Source of the DNA: Nocardioides zeae
GTDB taxonomy: Bacteria > Actinomycetota > Actinomycetes > Propionibacteriales > Nocardioidaceae
Reading direction: 5' to 3'
NCBI RefSeq assembly: GCF_010686755.1
Contig: NZ_JAAGXA010000022.1
Span: 1-47,436 of the forward strand
DNA: 47,436 nucleotides
Of the stretch, positions 31,414-38,867 are shown piece after piece (position 1 is the stretch's first letter; the number at the start of each line of letters is the position of its first letter). The position numbers were made by a program, and so were the translations under genes. The notes under the pieces are model-generated. The model was given only the letters and a program-made list of their open reading frames with translations. It was not told the origin of the DNA and made no database searches.

Positions 31414-31441
31414 AGGCAGTCGAGGAAGGGGAACCTGACAT

Positions 31442-31927
31442 ATGACTTTCACCGTCGGCGAAACGGTCGTCTATCCCAATCACGGGGCCGCAGTCATCGA
31501 GGACATCGAGATGCGGAAGATCAAGGGAGAGGACCGGCAGTACCTGGTGCTGCGGATCGTTGCCCAGCAGGACCTCGTGGTGAGGGTGCCGGCGTGCAAC
31601 CTCGACCTCGTGGGTGTCCGGGACGTGGTGGACAAGGAGGGCCTCGACCGCGTGTTCGACGTCCTCCGTGCCGACCAGGTCGAGGAGCCGACCAACTGGT
31701 CGCGTCGCTACAAGGCGAACCTCGAGAAGCTGCACTCCGGTGACGTCATGAAGGTCGCGGAGGTCGTGCGCGACCTGTGGCGTCGTGAGCGTGACCGCGG
31801 CCTGTCGGCCGGCGAGAAGCGGATGCTGGCGAAGGCCCGCCAGATCCTCGTCTCGGAGCTCGCGCTCGCGGAGAGCACCAACGAGGACAAGGCCGAGACC
31901 ATCCTGGACGACGTGCTCGCCTCCTGA
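31442..31927 (+). CDS. carD: RNA polymerase-binding regulator CarD
   Basis: 161 residues, same length as mycobacterial CarD. The N-terminal Tudor-like RNAP-interaction domain is seen in VGETVVYPNHGAAVIEDIE and the C-terminal helical DNA-binding domain in RRYKANLEKLHSGDVMKVAE, VVRDLWRRERDRGLSAGEK and RMLAKARQILVSELALA. The tryptophan that stabilises the open complex is in RDLW. It activates rRNA and housekeeping promoters by binding the beta subunit. GAGGAAGGGGA precedes the ATG; a 20-bp hairpin follows. Confidence 0.97.
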   Translation: MTFTVGETVVYPNHGAAVIEDIEMRKIKGEDRQYLVLRIVAQQDLVVRVPACNLDLVGVRDVVDKEGLDRVFDVLRADQVEEPTNWSRRYKANLEKLHSGDVMKVAEVVRDLWRRERDRGLSAGEKRMLAKARQILVSELALAESTNEDKAETILDDVLAS

Positions 31928-31940
31928 CACGACGTTCCAG

Positions 31941-31984
31941 CGCAGGAGACCCCGGGAACCCCACGGTTCCCGGGGTCTCCTGCG
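31941..31984 (+). terminator. Terminator after carD, 20-bp perfect stem
   Basis: CGCAGGAGACCCCGGGAACC (31941-31960) and its complement (31965-31984) form a 20-bp stem with a four-base loop CCAC, 14 bases past the carD stop. The -10 of the next gene (TAGGTT, 31992-31997) starts 8 bases after the stem, so the hairpin lies over its upstream promoter region. Confidence 0.85.
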
Positions 31985-32003
31985 TCTGGACTAGGTTCGC
32001 GCC

Positions 32004-32600
32004 GTGAGTGCTGTGCTGCCGCCCGAGCTCCCGGACCCGTACGACGAGGTCGACATGCTCGACGAACCGGTGCTGGGCGCCGTCGTCGAGGAGGGGCGCG
32101 GATCGCTGCCCTTCGCGCTCGTGCACGGCGAGTCGCTCGTCGCCTCGGCCGCCTGGGCGCTCGGGGCCGCCGGCGTGGAGGCGGTCGCGCTCGGGACGCC
32201 CTGGGCGGACGTGCAGGAGTCCGAGCAGCCGTTCGTGCTGCACGACGCGCTCTGCCCGCTGCTCGACCCCGGCACCATCGCGGCGTTGGTCCGCCGGGCG
32301 ATGGACACCGACGCGGTCGTCGTGGGCGTGCGGCCGGTGACCGACACCGTGAAGCTCGTGCGCGACGGCACGCTCGGCGAGACGCTCGACCGGGACGCAC
32401 TCGCCACCGTCGCGTCCCCCGTCGTGCTGCCCGCCACCGTGGTCGCCGACCTCGAGCGGCTGCCGAGCCTCGACTTCGCGGCGCTCGTGACGGTGCTGCA
32501 GGCGCGCTACCCCGTCGAGCTGGTGGAGGTGCCCGCCGCCGCCCGCCGCGTCACGTCGACCGACGACGTGCGGGTGCTCGAGGCGCTCACCCGCCGCTGA
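32004..32600 (+). CDS. Degenerate IspD-like nucleotidyltransferase relative
   Basis: 198 residues. The middle and end follow IspD: LHDALCPLLDPGTIAALVRRA (like HDAARP), VVVGVRPVTDTVKLV (like V.DT.K), ETLDRDALATVASPVVLPA (like T.DR..LW..QTPQ) and RRVTSTDDVRVLEAL (like KIT.PEDL..AE). The N-terminal GxGxRxG...K loop that binds CTP is missing: the protein starts MSAVLPPELPDPYDEVDM instead, and VHGESLVASAAWALG stands where the loop-helix would be. It is probably not an active cytidylyltransferase. Real IspD is 0.5 kb away. GTG follows TAGGTT by 6 bases (leaderless). Confidence 0.7.
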   Translation: MSAVLPPELPDPYDEVDMLDEPVLGAVVEEGRGSLPFALVHGESLVASAAWALGAAGVEAVALGTPWADVQESEQPFVLHDALCPLLDPGTIAALVRRAMDTDAVVVGVRPVTDTVKLVRDGTLGETLDRDALATVASPVVLPATVVADLERLPSLDFAALVTVLQARYPVELVEVPAAARRVTSTDDVRVLEALTRR

Positions 32601-32618
32601 CCCCGGTCGGTGTCGCCC

Positions 32619-33059
32619 TCAGGCGACGCCCTCGTCGGTGATCCGCCAGATCCCGTCGTGGTCGCGGGAGACGCAGATGCCCCAGAAGGTGCGGCCGTCC
32701 GGCATGCTCACGTCGCCGTTCTCGACGTCTGCGGTGAAAAGGACCTTCGAGCCGCAGGTGTCGGAGACCGTGCCGTCCACTGCGACGAGGTGCATCTCCG
32801 TCGGGTGGCTGAACCGGCCCAGGTCGTCGCCGGGACGTCCGTCGATCGCGTTCGCCGTGGCGAAGTCGCGGGCCACGACCGCGTCCAGGTAGGCCTCGAC
32901 GGCCTCCTCGGCCGTGGCGTCGGGACCCGGGACCGCGATGTCCGCGCGGGGCGCCGACCAGAGCAGCAGGGCCACGAGCCCGACGGCGGCCAGCAGGCCG
33001 GGGACCAGGACGAGGGCGACGGCGGGGCGGGAGAGGCGCGCCGGGGAAGCGGAGAACAC
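32619..33059 (-). CDS. Membrane-anchored hypothetical protein, 146 aa
   Basis: 146 residues: a short Arg-containing start, one membrane helix (VALVLVPGLLAAVGLVALLLW, residues 14-34) and an exported domain beginning with ATAEEAVEAYLDAVVARDFATAN, typical of NTF2/lumazine-binding-like small domains, ending with FWGICVSRDHDGIWRITDEG. One cysteine pair (DTCGSKV and GICVS) may form a disulfide. Function unknown. GTG at 33059 is preceded by CATGAT with 6 bases between, like ispF. It lies between the IspD-like and ispD genes with stops facing the former. Confidence 0.72.
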   Translation of the reverse strand: MFSASPARLSRPAVALVLVPGLLAAVGLVALLLWSAPRADIAVPGPDATAEEAVEAYLDAVVARDFATANAIDGRPGDDLGRFSHPTEMHLVAVDGTVSDTCGSKVLFTADVENGDVSMPDGRTFWGICVSRDHDGIWRITDEGVA

Positions 33060-33112
33060 CTCCGGATCATGGCCCAGGGCGGGAGCTTCTGCTGCGTTTT
33101 CCGCGCGGAGGA

Positions 33113-33811
33113 TCAGCCGAGGAGCGCCGCGGCGACCCGGAGGTCCTCGGCGTAGGTCACCTTGAGGTTGGGCGCGGTCGACTCCACGGCGACGATCCGC
33201 AGGTCGGTGCCGGTCGCGCCGGCCCAGGCGTCGACGCAGGCGGCGGTGTCGGTGCCGTCGAAGTCGTGCGTGGCGGCCCAGCGGTAGGCCGCCAGGAGCT
33301 CCGGCGCGCGGAACGCCTGGGGCGTCTGCACCCCGACCGCCCGCGTCTCGCGGCCCACGCCCGGGACGGGGCCGCCGCCGCGCCGTACGAGCGGGGGCAC
33401 GGGGGCCGCCGGGACCCCGCCGCCGTGCTGGCGCGCGGCGGTGACGGTGCGCTCGTAGAGGTCGACGGTCGCGAGCGGTCGCGCGGCGTCGTGGAGGGCG
33501 ACGACGTCGAGGTCGTCGGCGAGGTCGGCCAGCGCGCCGAGCGCGGCCGTCTCCGAGGCGTGGCGGGTCGCGCCACCCACGACGAGGCGCACCTCGCGGT
33601 CGCCCAGCTCCGGCTCGAGCAGCGCCGCGACCTCGGCCTCGTCGCCGGGACGCACGACCACGACGAGCGCGGCGACGTCCGGCACGGCGAGCGCGGTGCG
33701 CAGGGAGCGCACGAGCACGGGCACGCCGGCGAGCGGCAGCAGCACCTTGTTCACGCCCGCGCCGACGCGCGTTCCCGAACCGGCGGCGAGCAGGACGATC
33801 GCGGAGCTCAA
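33113..33811 (-). CDS. ispD: 2-C-methyl-D-erythritol 4-phosphate cytidylyltransferase
   Basis: 232 residues. The CTP-binding loop AAGSGTRVGAGVNKVLLPLAG is at the N-terminus (residues 9-29), VVGGATRHASE matches GG..R..S, VALHDAARPL is conserved, as are VGVQTPQAFRA and PNLKVTYAEDLRVA. Converts MEP and CTP to CDP-methylerythritol in the non-mevalonate isoprenoid route. The start is TTG at 33811 with GGGAGGG upstream, one of few TTG starts here. Homologues often sit beside carD and ispF; in this genome a nirD-like and a merR gene separate it from ispF. Confidence 0.93.
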   Translation of the reverse strand: MSSAIVLLAAGSGTRVGAGVNKVLLPLAGVPVLVRSLRTALAVPDVAALVVVVRPGDEAEVAALLEPELGDREVRLVVGGATRHASETAALGALADLADDLDVVALHDAARPLATVDLYERTVTAARQHGGGVPAAPVPPLVRRGGGPVPGVGRETRAVGVQTPQAFRAPELLAAYRWAATHDFDGTDTAACVDAWAGATGTDLRIVAVESTAPNLKVTYAEDLRVAAALLG

Positions 33812-33970
33812 CGGCCCTCCCCGGACGGACGATTTTCACGGGCGTTACACGGCGTCACGCCACGTCAACACGCGCAGCCTAGTTTCCACTCCCACCAGCG
33901 AGTTCTCGGGCCTCGCTCAGGCAGCGGTGCCGTGGCCGCCTGCGAGGTCCGGCCGGCGAAGGGACGACCC

Positions 33971-34354
33971 ATGGGCGGGCAGGAGTGGCGACCGGTCTGC
34001 CGCGTGGTCGAGCTGGAGGTCGAGCGGGGGGCGACGGCCCTCGTGCACGGCCAGGCCGTGGCGCTGTTCCGCCTGGCGGACGACACGGTCCACGCGCTCG
34101 GCAACCACGACCCCTTCGCGCACGCCTCCGTCATGGCCCGGGGCATCGTCGGGTCGCGTGACGGCGTCCCGTTCGTCGCGTCGCCGGCCCACCGCCACTC
34201 CTTCGACCTGCGCAGCGGTCGCTGCCTCGAGGACGAGACCGTCGGCGTACCGGCCTACGAGGTGCAGGTCGTCGAGGGCGTCGTGCTCGTCGGCGGTCGC
34301 AAGCAGGACGCGCGGTCCGAGGCCTCCGAGCGCCCGGCCCGCCGCACCGGGTGA
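33971..34354 (+). CDS. nirD: NirD-like Rieske-fold protein (nitrite reductase small subunit family)
   Basis: 127 residues with the NirD pattern: PVCRVVELEVERGATALVHG, ALGNHDPFAHASVMARGIVG and SPAHRHSFDLRSGRCLEDE then VPAYEVQVVEGVVLVGG. As known for NirD, the cysteine and histidine pairs that would hold a Rieske [2Fe-2S] cluster are incomplete. NirD normally partners NirB in NADH nitrite reductase, but no nirB is within 13 kb on either side. Upstream lies -10-like TAGTTT (33880-33885) and a leader of about 80 bases. The product may work with an unlinked NirB or have another role. Confidence 0.82.
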   Translation: MGGQEWRPVCRVVELEVERGATALVHGQAVALFRLADDTVHALGNHDPFAHASVMARGIVGSRDGVPFVASPAHRHSFDLRSGRCLEDETVGVPAYEVQVVEGVVLVGGRKQDARSEASERPARRTG

Positions 34355-34409
34355 GCCGCGAGCGCCGATGACGCTGCTGGTGGGACCCGCCTGCGATGAT
34401 GGGCGGGCG

Positions 34410-35192
34410 ATGACTGGACGCCGTGGCGAGATGACGATCGACGAGCTGGCCGCACGGGTGGGGATGACCGTGCGGAACGTTCGCGCGTACGCGACCCGCG
34501 GCCTCATCGCGGCGCCGCGCCTCATCGGGCGCAAGGGCTACTACAACGAGGACCACGCTGCCCGGCTCTCCCTCGTGCGGGACCTCCTCGACCGGGGCTA
34601 CACGCTCAACGCCGTCGAGAAGGCGCTCGCCGAGAACCCTCAGGTGCCCGAGAGCCACGCGCTCGACCTGCTCACGCTGCTGACGCGGCCGATCGGCGGC
34701 GCGGTCGAGCCCGAGGAGAGCTCCGTGCAGGCGCTGGCCGAGCTCGCCGGCATCGAGCACGACGAGGAGTTCGTGGGCGAGCTCGCCGAGCGCGGCCTCC
34801 TCGTGCGGGTCGACCCCGACACGGTGCGGATGCTGCGCCCCGCCCTCGTGCGCGCGGGCGCGCAGGCGATGCGGATGGGCCTCGGCAAGGAGCGGGTGCT
34901 CGACCTCTTCGACCAGGCCGCCACCCAGCTCGGTCACATGGCGGAGGCCTACGTGGGCGCCTTCCGCGACGACGTGTGGCAGCGCTTCCTCGACGAGGGC
35001 ATGCCGGAGGACCAGTGGCCGGTGCTCGTCTCCAGCATCGAGGCGCTGCTCCCGGTCGTCAGCCAGGCGGTGCTGGCGTCGTTCCGCTACGAGCTGGCGC
35101 AGTCCATCGAGAAGGTGCTCGCCGCCGAGCTCGGCCAGCTCACGGGCGAGCAGGCCCAGCAGCTGTTCGGCGAGAGCAGCACCCCCGACTGA
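34410..35192 (+). CDS. MerR-family transcriptional regulator
   Basis: 260 residues. The N-terminal winged helix (MTIDELAARVGMTVRNVRAY, ATRGLIAAPRLIGRKGYYNE, HAARLSLVRDLLDRGYTLNAVEKAL, about 8-75) is MerR-like. The remaining 185 residues are all helical with an unknown effector fold (MLRPALVRAGAQAMRMGLGKERVLDLF, LLPVVSQAVLASFRYELAQSIE regions). No cysteines for metal binding, so a ligand or protein partner is more likely. GATGAT (34394-34399) lies 10 bases before the ATG; an upstream ATG at 34368 would add 14 residues. It neighbours nirD and ispF but its target is unknown. Confidence 0.85.
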   Translation: MTGRRGEMTIDELAARVGMTVRNVRAYATRGLIAAPRLIGRKGYYNEDHAARLSLVRDLLDRGYTLNAVEKALAENPQVPESHALDLLTLLTRPIGGAVEPEESSVQALAELAGIEHDEEFVGELAERGLLVRVDPDTVRMLRPALVRAGAQAMRMGLGKERVLDLFDQAATQLGHMAEAYVGAFRDDVWQRFLDEGMPEDQWPVLVSSIEALLPVVSQAVLASFRYELAQSIEKVLAAELGQLTGEQAQQLFGESSTPD

Positions 35193-35199
35193 CCCGCGC

Positions 35200-35718
35200 T
35201 CAGGACGTCGGTACGACGAGGGCGGTGGCGATCGCCGCGACGCCCTCGCCGCGTCCGGTCAGGCCGAGCCCGTCGGTGGTCGTGGCGGAGAGGGTGACGG
35301 GCGCACCGGCCACCGCGGACAGCACGCCCTCGGCCTCCGCCCGGCGCGGGCCCAGGCGGGGGCGGTTCCCGATGACCTGCACCGCGACGTTGCCGACGAC
35401 GAAGCCGGCGGCGTGCACGCGCCGTACGGTCTCGGCGAGCAGCGCGACCCCGGGTGCGCCCGCCCACTCGGGGGCCGAGGTGCCGAAGTTGCTGCCGAGG
35501 TCGCCGAGGCCGCAGGCCGAGAGCAGCGCGTCGCAGGCGGCGTGGGCCGCCACGTCGGCGTCGGAGTGTCCCTCGAGGCCCTGCGGCTCGTCGGGGAAGT
35601 GGAGCCCGGCGAGGTGCATCGGGCGACCCTCCGCGAAGCGGTGGACGTCCGTGCCGACCCCCACGCGCGGGACGGTGGAGGGGGGCGGAGGAGTGGGGGC
35701 GGGGCCCGGTACGGTCAC
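35200..35718 (-). CDS. ispF: 2-C-methyl-D-erythritol 2,4-cyclodiphosphate synthase
   Basis: 172 residues. GVGTDVHRFAEGRPMHLAG has the metal-binding Asp and His; GLEGHSDADVAAHAACDAL, DLGSNFGTSAPEW, VQVIGNRPRLGP and SATTTDGLGLTGRGEGVAAIA match the trimeric enzyme. It cyclises CDP-ME 2-phosphate in the MEP route. The GTG at 35718 follows CATGAT by 6 bases (minus strand 35725-35730), giving an extra N-terminal Pro-rich stretch of about 18 residues; an internal start nearer VGVGTD is less supported. It converges with the merR gene, 7 bases apart. Confidence 0.95.
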   Translation of the reverse strand: MTVPGPAPTPPPPSTVPRVGVGTDVHRFAEGRPMHLAGLHFPDEPQGLEGHSDADVAAHAACDALLSACGLGDLGSNFGTSAPEWAGAPGVALLAETVRRVHAAGFVVGNVAVQVIGNRPRLGPRRAEAEGVLSAVAGAPVTLSATTTDGLGLTGRGEGVAAIATALVVPTS

Positions 35719-35754
35719 GGGAGGATCATGCCGGACGGAGCGGGAGGGGCAGCG

Positions 35755-37386
35755 GTGAGCGAGGCGCGGGTGAGCGACGACGCCCCGCCGCGTCTGCTGC
35801 CCGGGCGCGTCCTCTGGGCGTCCGCCGGCGTCGCGTCCGCGGTCCTCGGCGCCGGTCTCGGCGAGCTGGCCGCCGGCGCCCTCACCCTCCACCAGGGGCC
35901 GGTCGTGGGCGCCCGGGAGGCCGCGGCCGCGGCCCTGCCCGCGCAGTTCGTGATCCGCGACGGCATCGACATCGTCCCCGTCGTGACCGGCGCGCCCCTC
36001 GTGGTCCTGATCGGGCTGCTGCTCGTCGTGCTCGCGGCGGTCGCCGGGGTGGGGGCCGCGCGAGGGTGGCGCCGCCCCCTGGTCGTCGGCGTCGTCGTGC
36101 TGGCGCTCGGCGGGATCGCGGTGCTGCTGCGTCCCGAGCCGTCGCTCCTCGAGCTGGCGCCGGTGGTGGCCGGCACGCTGGGGTTCGCGCTGGGGCTCGT
36201 CCCGCTCGCCGGCCTGCTGCGCCGGCTCGGCGTGGCGGTCGACGCGGGCCGGGTCGACGCGGGCCGGGCCGACGGGGGGCGAGCGGCGGGGACGCCCCCG
36301 GTCCCCGCGGCGACGCGGCGCGCGTTCATCGGCGCCGCCACCGGTGTCGCGCTGGCGGGCGTGGTCGCGGCCGTCGCGGGCGAGGTCGTCGGACGGGGCC
36401 GGCGCGCGGTCGAGCAGGGCCGTCAGCTGCTGCGCCTGACGATGGTGACGCCGCCCACCGAGCCCGCGGGCGTCGGCGTCGGCGTCGAGGGCGTCGCGCC
36501 CTGGACCACGCCGGCGGAGGAGTTCTACCGGGTCGACCAGGCCGTTGTCGTGCCGACGATCGCGGCCGAGGACTGGACGCTCCGCATCCACGGCGAGGTC
36601 GAGCGCGAGGTGGTCGTCACCTACGAGGAGCTCATCGAGATGACCGTCCGCGAGCAGTGGGCGACGCTCGTGGGGCTGCGCTACGAGGTGGGCGGCGACC
36701 AGGTCGGCAACGCGTGGTGGTCGGGGGTGCCGACGAGCGCGCTCCTGGCCCGCGCCGGCGTGCTCACGGGAGCCGATGCGGTCGTGCAGACGGGCGCCGA
36801 CGGCTGGCGCTGCGTGACGAGCACGCAGGTCCTCGGAGATCCCGGTCGCCGCGCGCTCCTGGCCTTCGCGATGAACGGCGAGGCGCTGCCGCTCGAGCAC
36901 GGCTTCCCGGCGCGCACGGTCGTGCCGGGGCTGTACGGCGGGGTGTCGGCCTGCAAGTGGGTCGTCGAGTGGGAGGTGACCCGGCTCGAGGCCGTCGCGG
37001 ACGACTTCTCCGACCGGCCCCTCCAGGCGCCCGTGCGGATCGGTGCCCGCATCGACGTGCCGGAGGACGGCACCACGCTGCCGCCCGGCTCCGTGACCGT
37101 CGGGGGTGTCGCCTGGGCGCCGCCCATCGGGGTCGGGGCCGTCGAGGTCGCGGTCGACGACGACGGCTGGCAGCTGGCGGACCTCGGGGTCGCGCGGGAG
37201 CACGACGCCTGGGCGCAGTGGAGCGCGACGCTCGACCTGGAGCCGGGGGAGCACCGGGTGCGCGTGCGCGCCCGCGACCGGGTCGGCACGCAGCAGGAGC
37301 CCGAGCCGCTCGACGACGGCGCCGGCGCGACCGGGCTCCACGAGGTCACCCTCACCGTCGACGCGGACGCCGACGACGAGGGCTGA
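35755..37386 (+). CDS. Membrane-bound SUOX-family protein without the Mo-binding cysteine
   Basis: 543 residues. Four N-terminal helices (for example LWASAGVASAVLGAGLG, APLVVLIGLLLVVLAAV) are followed by a twin-arginine-like helix TRRAFIGAATGVALAG and the soluble sulfite-oxidase-type fold: EEFYRVDQAVVVP, WTLRIHGEVEREVVVTYEEL, VGGDQVGNAWWSGVP, FAMNGEALPLEHGFPARTVVPG and VSACKWVVEWEVTRLEA, then a C-terminal Ig-like dimerisation domain. Active relatives have TLTCVSNEVGG, whose cysteine binds molybdenum; here the aligned segment reads TLVGLRYEVGG. It probably binds pterin weakly or not at all. GTG at 35755 has GGGAGGGG upstream; an ATG at 35728 lies inside the ispF promoter hexamer. Confidence 0.85.
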   Translation: MSEARVSDDAPPRLLPGRVLWASAGVASAVLGAGLGELAAGALTLHQGPVVGAREAAAAALPAQFVIRDGIDIVPVVTGAPLVVLIGLLLVVLAAVAGVGAARGWRRPLVVGVVVLALGGIAVLLRPEPSLLELAPVVAGTLGFALGLVPLAGLLRRLGVAVDAGRVDAGRADGGRAAGTPPVPAATRRAFIGAATGVALAGVVAAVAGEVVGRGRRAVEQGRQLLRLTMVTPPTEPAGVGVGVEGVAPWTTPAEEFYRVDQAVVVPTIAAEDWTLRIHGEVEREVVVTYEELIEMTVREQWATLVGLRYEVGGDQVGNAWWSGVPTSALLARAGVLTGADAVVQTGADGWRCVTSTQVLGDPGRRALLAFAMNGEALPLEHGFPARTVVPGLYGGVSACKWVVEWEVTRLEAVADDFSDRPLQAPVRIGARIDVPEDGTTLPPGSVTVGGVAWAPPIGVGAVEVAVDDDGWQLADLGVAREHDAWAQWSATLDLEPGEHRVRVRARDRVGTQQEPEPLDDGAGATGLHEVTLTVDADADDEG

Positions 37387-37389
37387 CCC

Positions 37390-38700
37390 TCACCAGTTGC
37401 GGCGCGTGCCCCGCGGCGGCACCGGGTGGGCGGCGTCGCGGATCACGTAGACCAACCCGCCCGAGCGCGGCAGCCACGCCCGCTCGAACTGCGCCCGCTG
37501 GTAGACGCGGCGCACGCCGGAGTTCTTCGACGCGGCGGGGTCGTTGACGATCACGTCGCCCTCCGGCGTGAAGCCGACGATGACGAGCAGGTGACCGTTG
37601 GTCGCGCTGATCGGGGCGCCGTCGAGCTCGCCGCGGGCGAAGCTCACCGAGGCGATGAGCGGGATGCCGTAGGCGATGAACTCCTCGGCCTCCCGCAGGT
37701 TGCGCAGGCGGGTCACGAAGGCGGTGTGCACGCGCTGGTTGGCGTAGGCCGTGTTGAACGGCCAGTTCCCGCAGCCCTTGTAGGCGTTGTCGTAGACGTT
37801 CCGCGCCACGTGGTCGACCCACGGGTCGGGGTGCCCGGCCGGCACCCAGGCGCGCTCGTTGGCCGGGGGGAGCGCGTTGTAGTAGCCCAGCACCATCGCG
37901 ACCGACGTCGGGGAGCACCAGGCCTCGCCGCCCGCGCCGTACTGCGGGTAGTGGCCCGAGTGGACCATCTGCGAGTACTGCGGCACGTCGAGGGTCTTCG
38001 TGATGCCGCGCGGAGCGGAGGCGCGGGTGAAGGTCGTGGGCACGCGGGAGGTCATGGCGCCGATGGAGCTGACCGTCGGGGTGCCGGCGATGCCGCGGAC
38101 GCGGTAGAGCACGACCTGGAGCTGGTACTGCCGCAGCCCGGTGGCGCTGTGCGTCTTCCAGGTGTCCACGTCGACGAACGCGAGATCGTCGGTCTGGCGG
38201 CCCGAGCTGGTGCGCTTGACCCGGTTGTCCCACGCGGCCCAGCGCGCGAGCGTGTCCCAGCTCGTCGTGCGGCCCGAGGCGTCGCGACCGCGGACGTGGA
38301 CGTCGATGAACGTGTCGCCCGGGGTGGTCGCCTTCCACGACGCGATGAGCTGGGTGAAGCCGAAGCCCTCGGAGACCCACGGCGAGTGCCAGGCACCGCC
38401 CTCGTAGGTCTTGCCGTTGAGGGTGGCCGTGAGGCGCGGGTTGGCGATGACGAGGCGGCCCGAGGAGTCGAGCGCGGTGCGGTCGAAGGTGCCGTTGCGG
38501 AGCAGGCGGGATCCTTCCCAGGCGCGCCACATGATCTGGCGCGTGGAGTCCGCGGACGCGGGTGCAGCGAGGCCGGGCAGGAGGCCCGTCGCGGACGCGA
38601 CGGCCGCGCCGCCGACGGCCACGGCCGGCAGCCGCAGCAGGGTGCGCCGCGTCGCGGCGGGCTGGTCGGAGGGCTCGGCGGGGACGGTCTGCTCGCTCAC
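37390..38700 (-). CDS. Tat-exported peptidase C39-like protein
   Basis: 436 residues. N-terminus TRRTLLRLPAVAVGGAAVAS is twin-arginine-like, followed by APASADS, a plausible cleavage site near residue 50, so it is secreted folded. Residues ~60-230 form a beta-rich module (WRAWEGSRLLRNGTFDR, IASWKATTPGDTFIDVHVRG). The C-terminal ~190 residues are a C39-family domain with cysteine in GGEAWCSPTSVAMVLGYY, histidine in SATNGHLLVIVGF and aspartate in VIVNDPAASKN. May be a secreted cysteine peptidase or amidase. TACGCT (minus, 38707-38712) is 6 bases from the GTG. Confidence 0.85.
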   Translation of the reverse strand: MSEQTVPAEPSDQPAATRRTLLRLPAVAVGGAAVASATGLLPGLAAPASADSTRQIMWRAWEGSRLLRNGTFDRTALDSSGRLVIANPRLTATLNGKTYEGGAWHSPWVSEGFGFTQLIASWKATTPGDTFIDVHVRGRDASGRTTSWDTLARWAAWDNRVKRTSSGRQTDDLAFVDVDTWKTHSATGLRQYQLQVVLYRVRGIAGTPTVSSIGAMTSRVPTTFTRASAPRGITKTLDVPQYSQMVHSGHYPQYGAGGEAWCSPTSVAMVLGYYNALPPANERAWVPAGHPDPWVDHVARNVYDNAYKGCGNWPFNTAYANQRVHTAFVTRLRNLREAEEFIAYGIPLIASVSFARGELDGAPISATNGHLLVIVGFTPEGDVIVNDPAASKNSGVRRVYQRAQFERAWLPRSGGLVYVIRDAAHPVPPRGTRRNW

Positions 38701-38770
38701 CGCTCGAGCGTACGTCGCGGTGACGCCCGTGTCAGGAGTTGCGGGAGAGACGCGTGGGACGCCCCTCCTT

Positions 38771-38825
38771 CCCGGGTCGTGGTGGGAGCCCTGCGGAAAG
38801 TGGTGGGCTGGCACCACGACCCGGG
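38771..38825. repeat. 55-bp hairpin repeat, copy 3
   Basis: CCCGGGTCGTGGTG pairs perfectly with CACCACGACCCGGG (14 bp) and the inner arms are AGCCC and GGGCT around the same loop TGCGGAAAGTGGT as copy 1. It lies between the divergent C39 and paaX-like genes, 30 bases upstream of the latter's -10. Confidence 0.85.
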
Positions 38826-38867
38826 AGGCGGAGGAGGAGGGGGAGCGGGGGCGGTAGGTTCGGGCGC

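Noticed and set aside
33845..33861. GTTAC-N6-TCACG as a GlnR site before the nirD-like gene
   Set aside because: Only one half resembles the GTNAC-N6-GNAAC consensus, so it is not convincing.
35728..35754. Upstream ATG for the sulfite-oxidase-fold gene
   Set aside because: It lies inside the ispF -10 hexamer and has no ribosome site, while the GTG at 35755 does.
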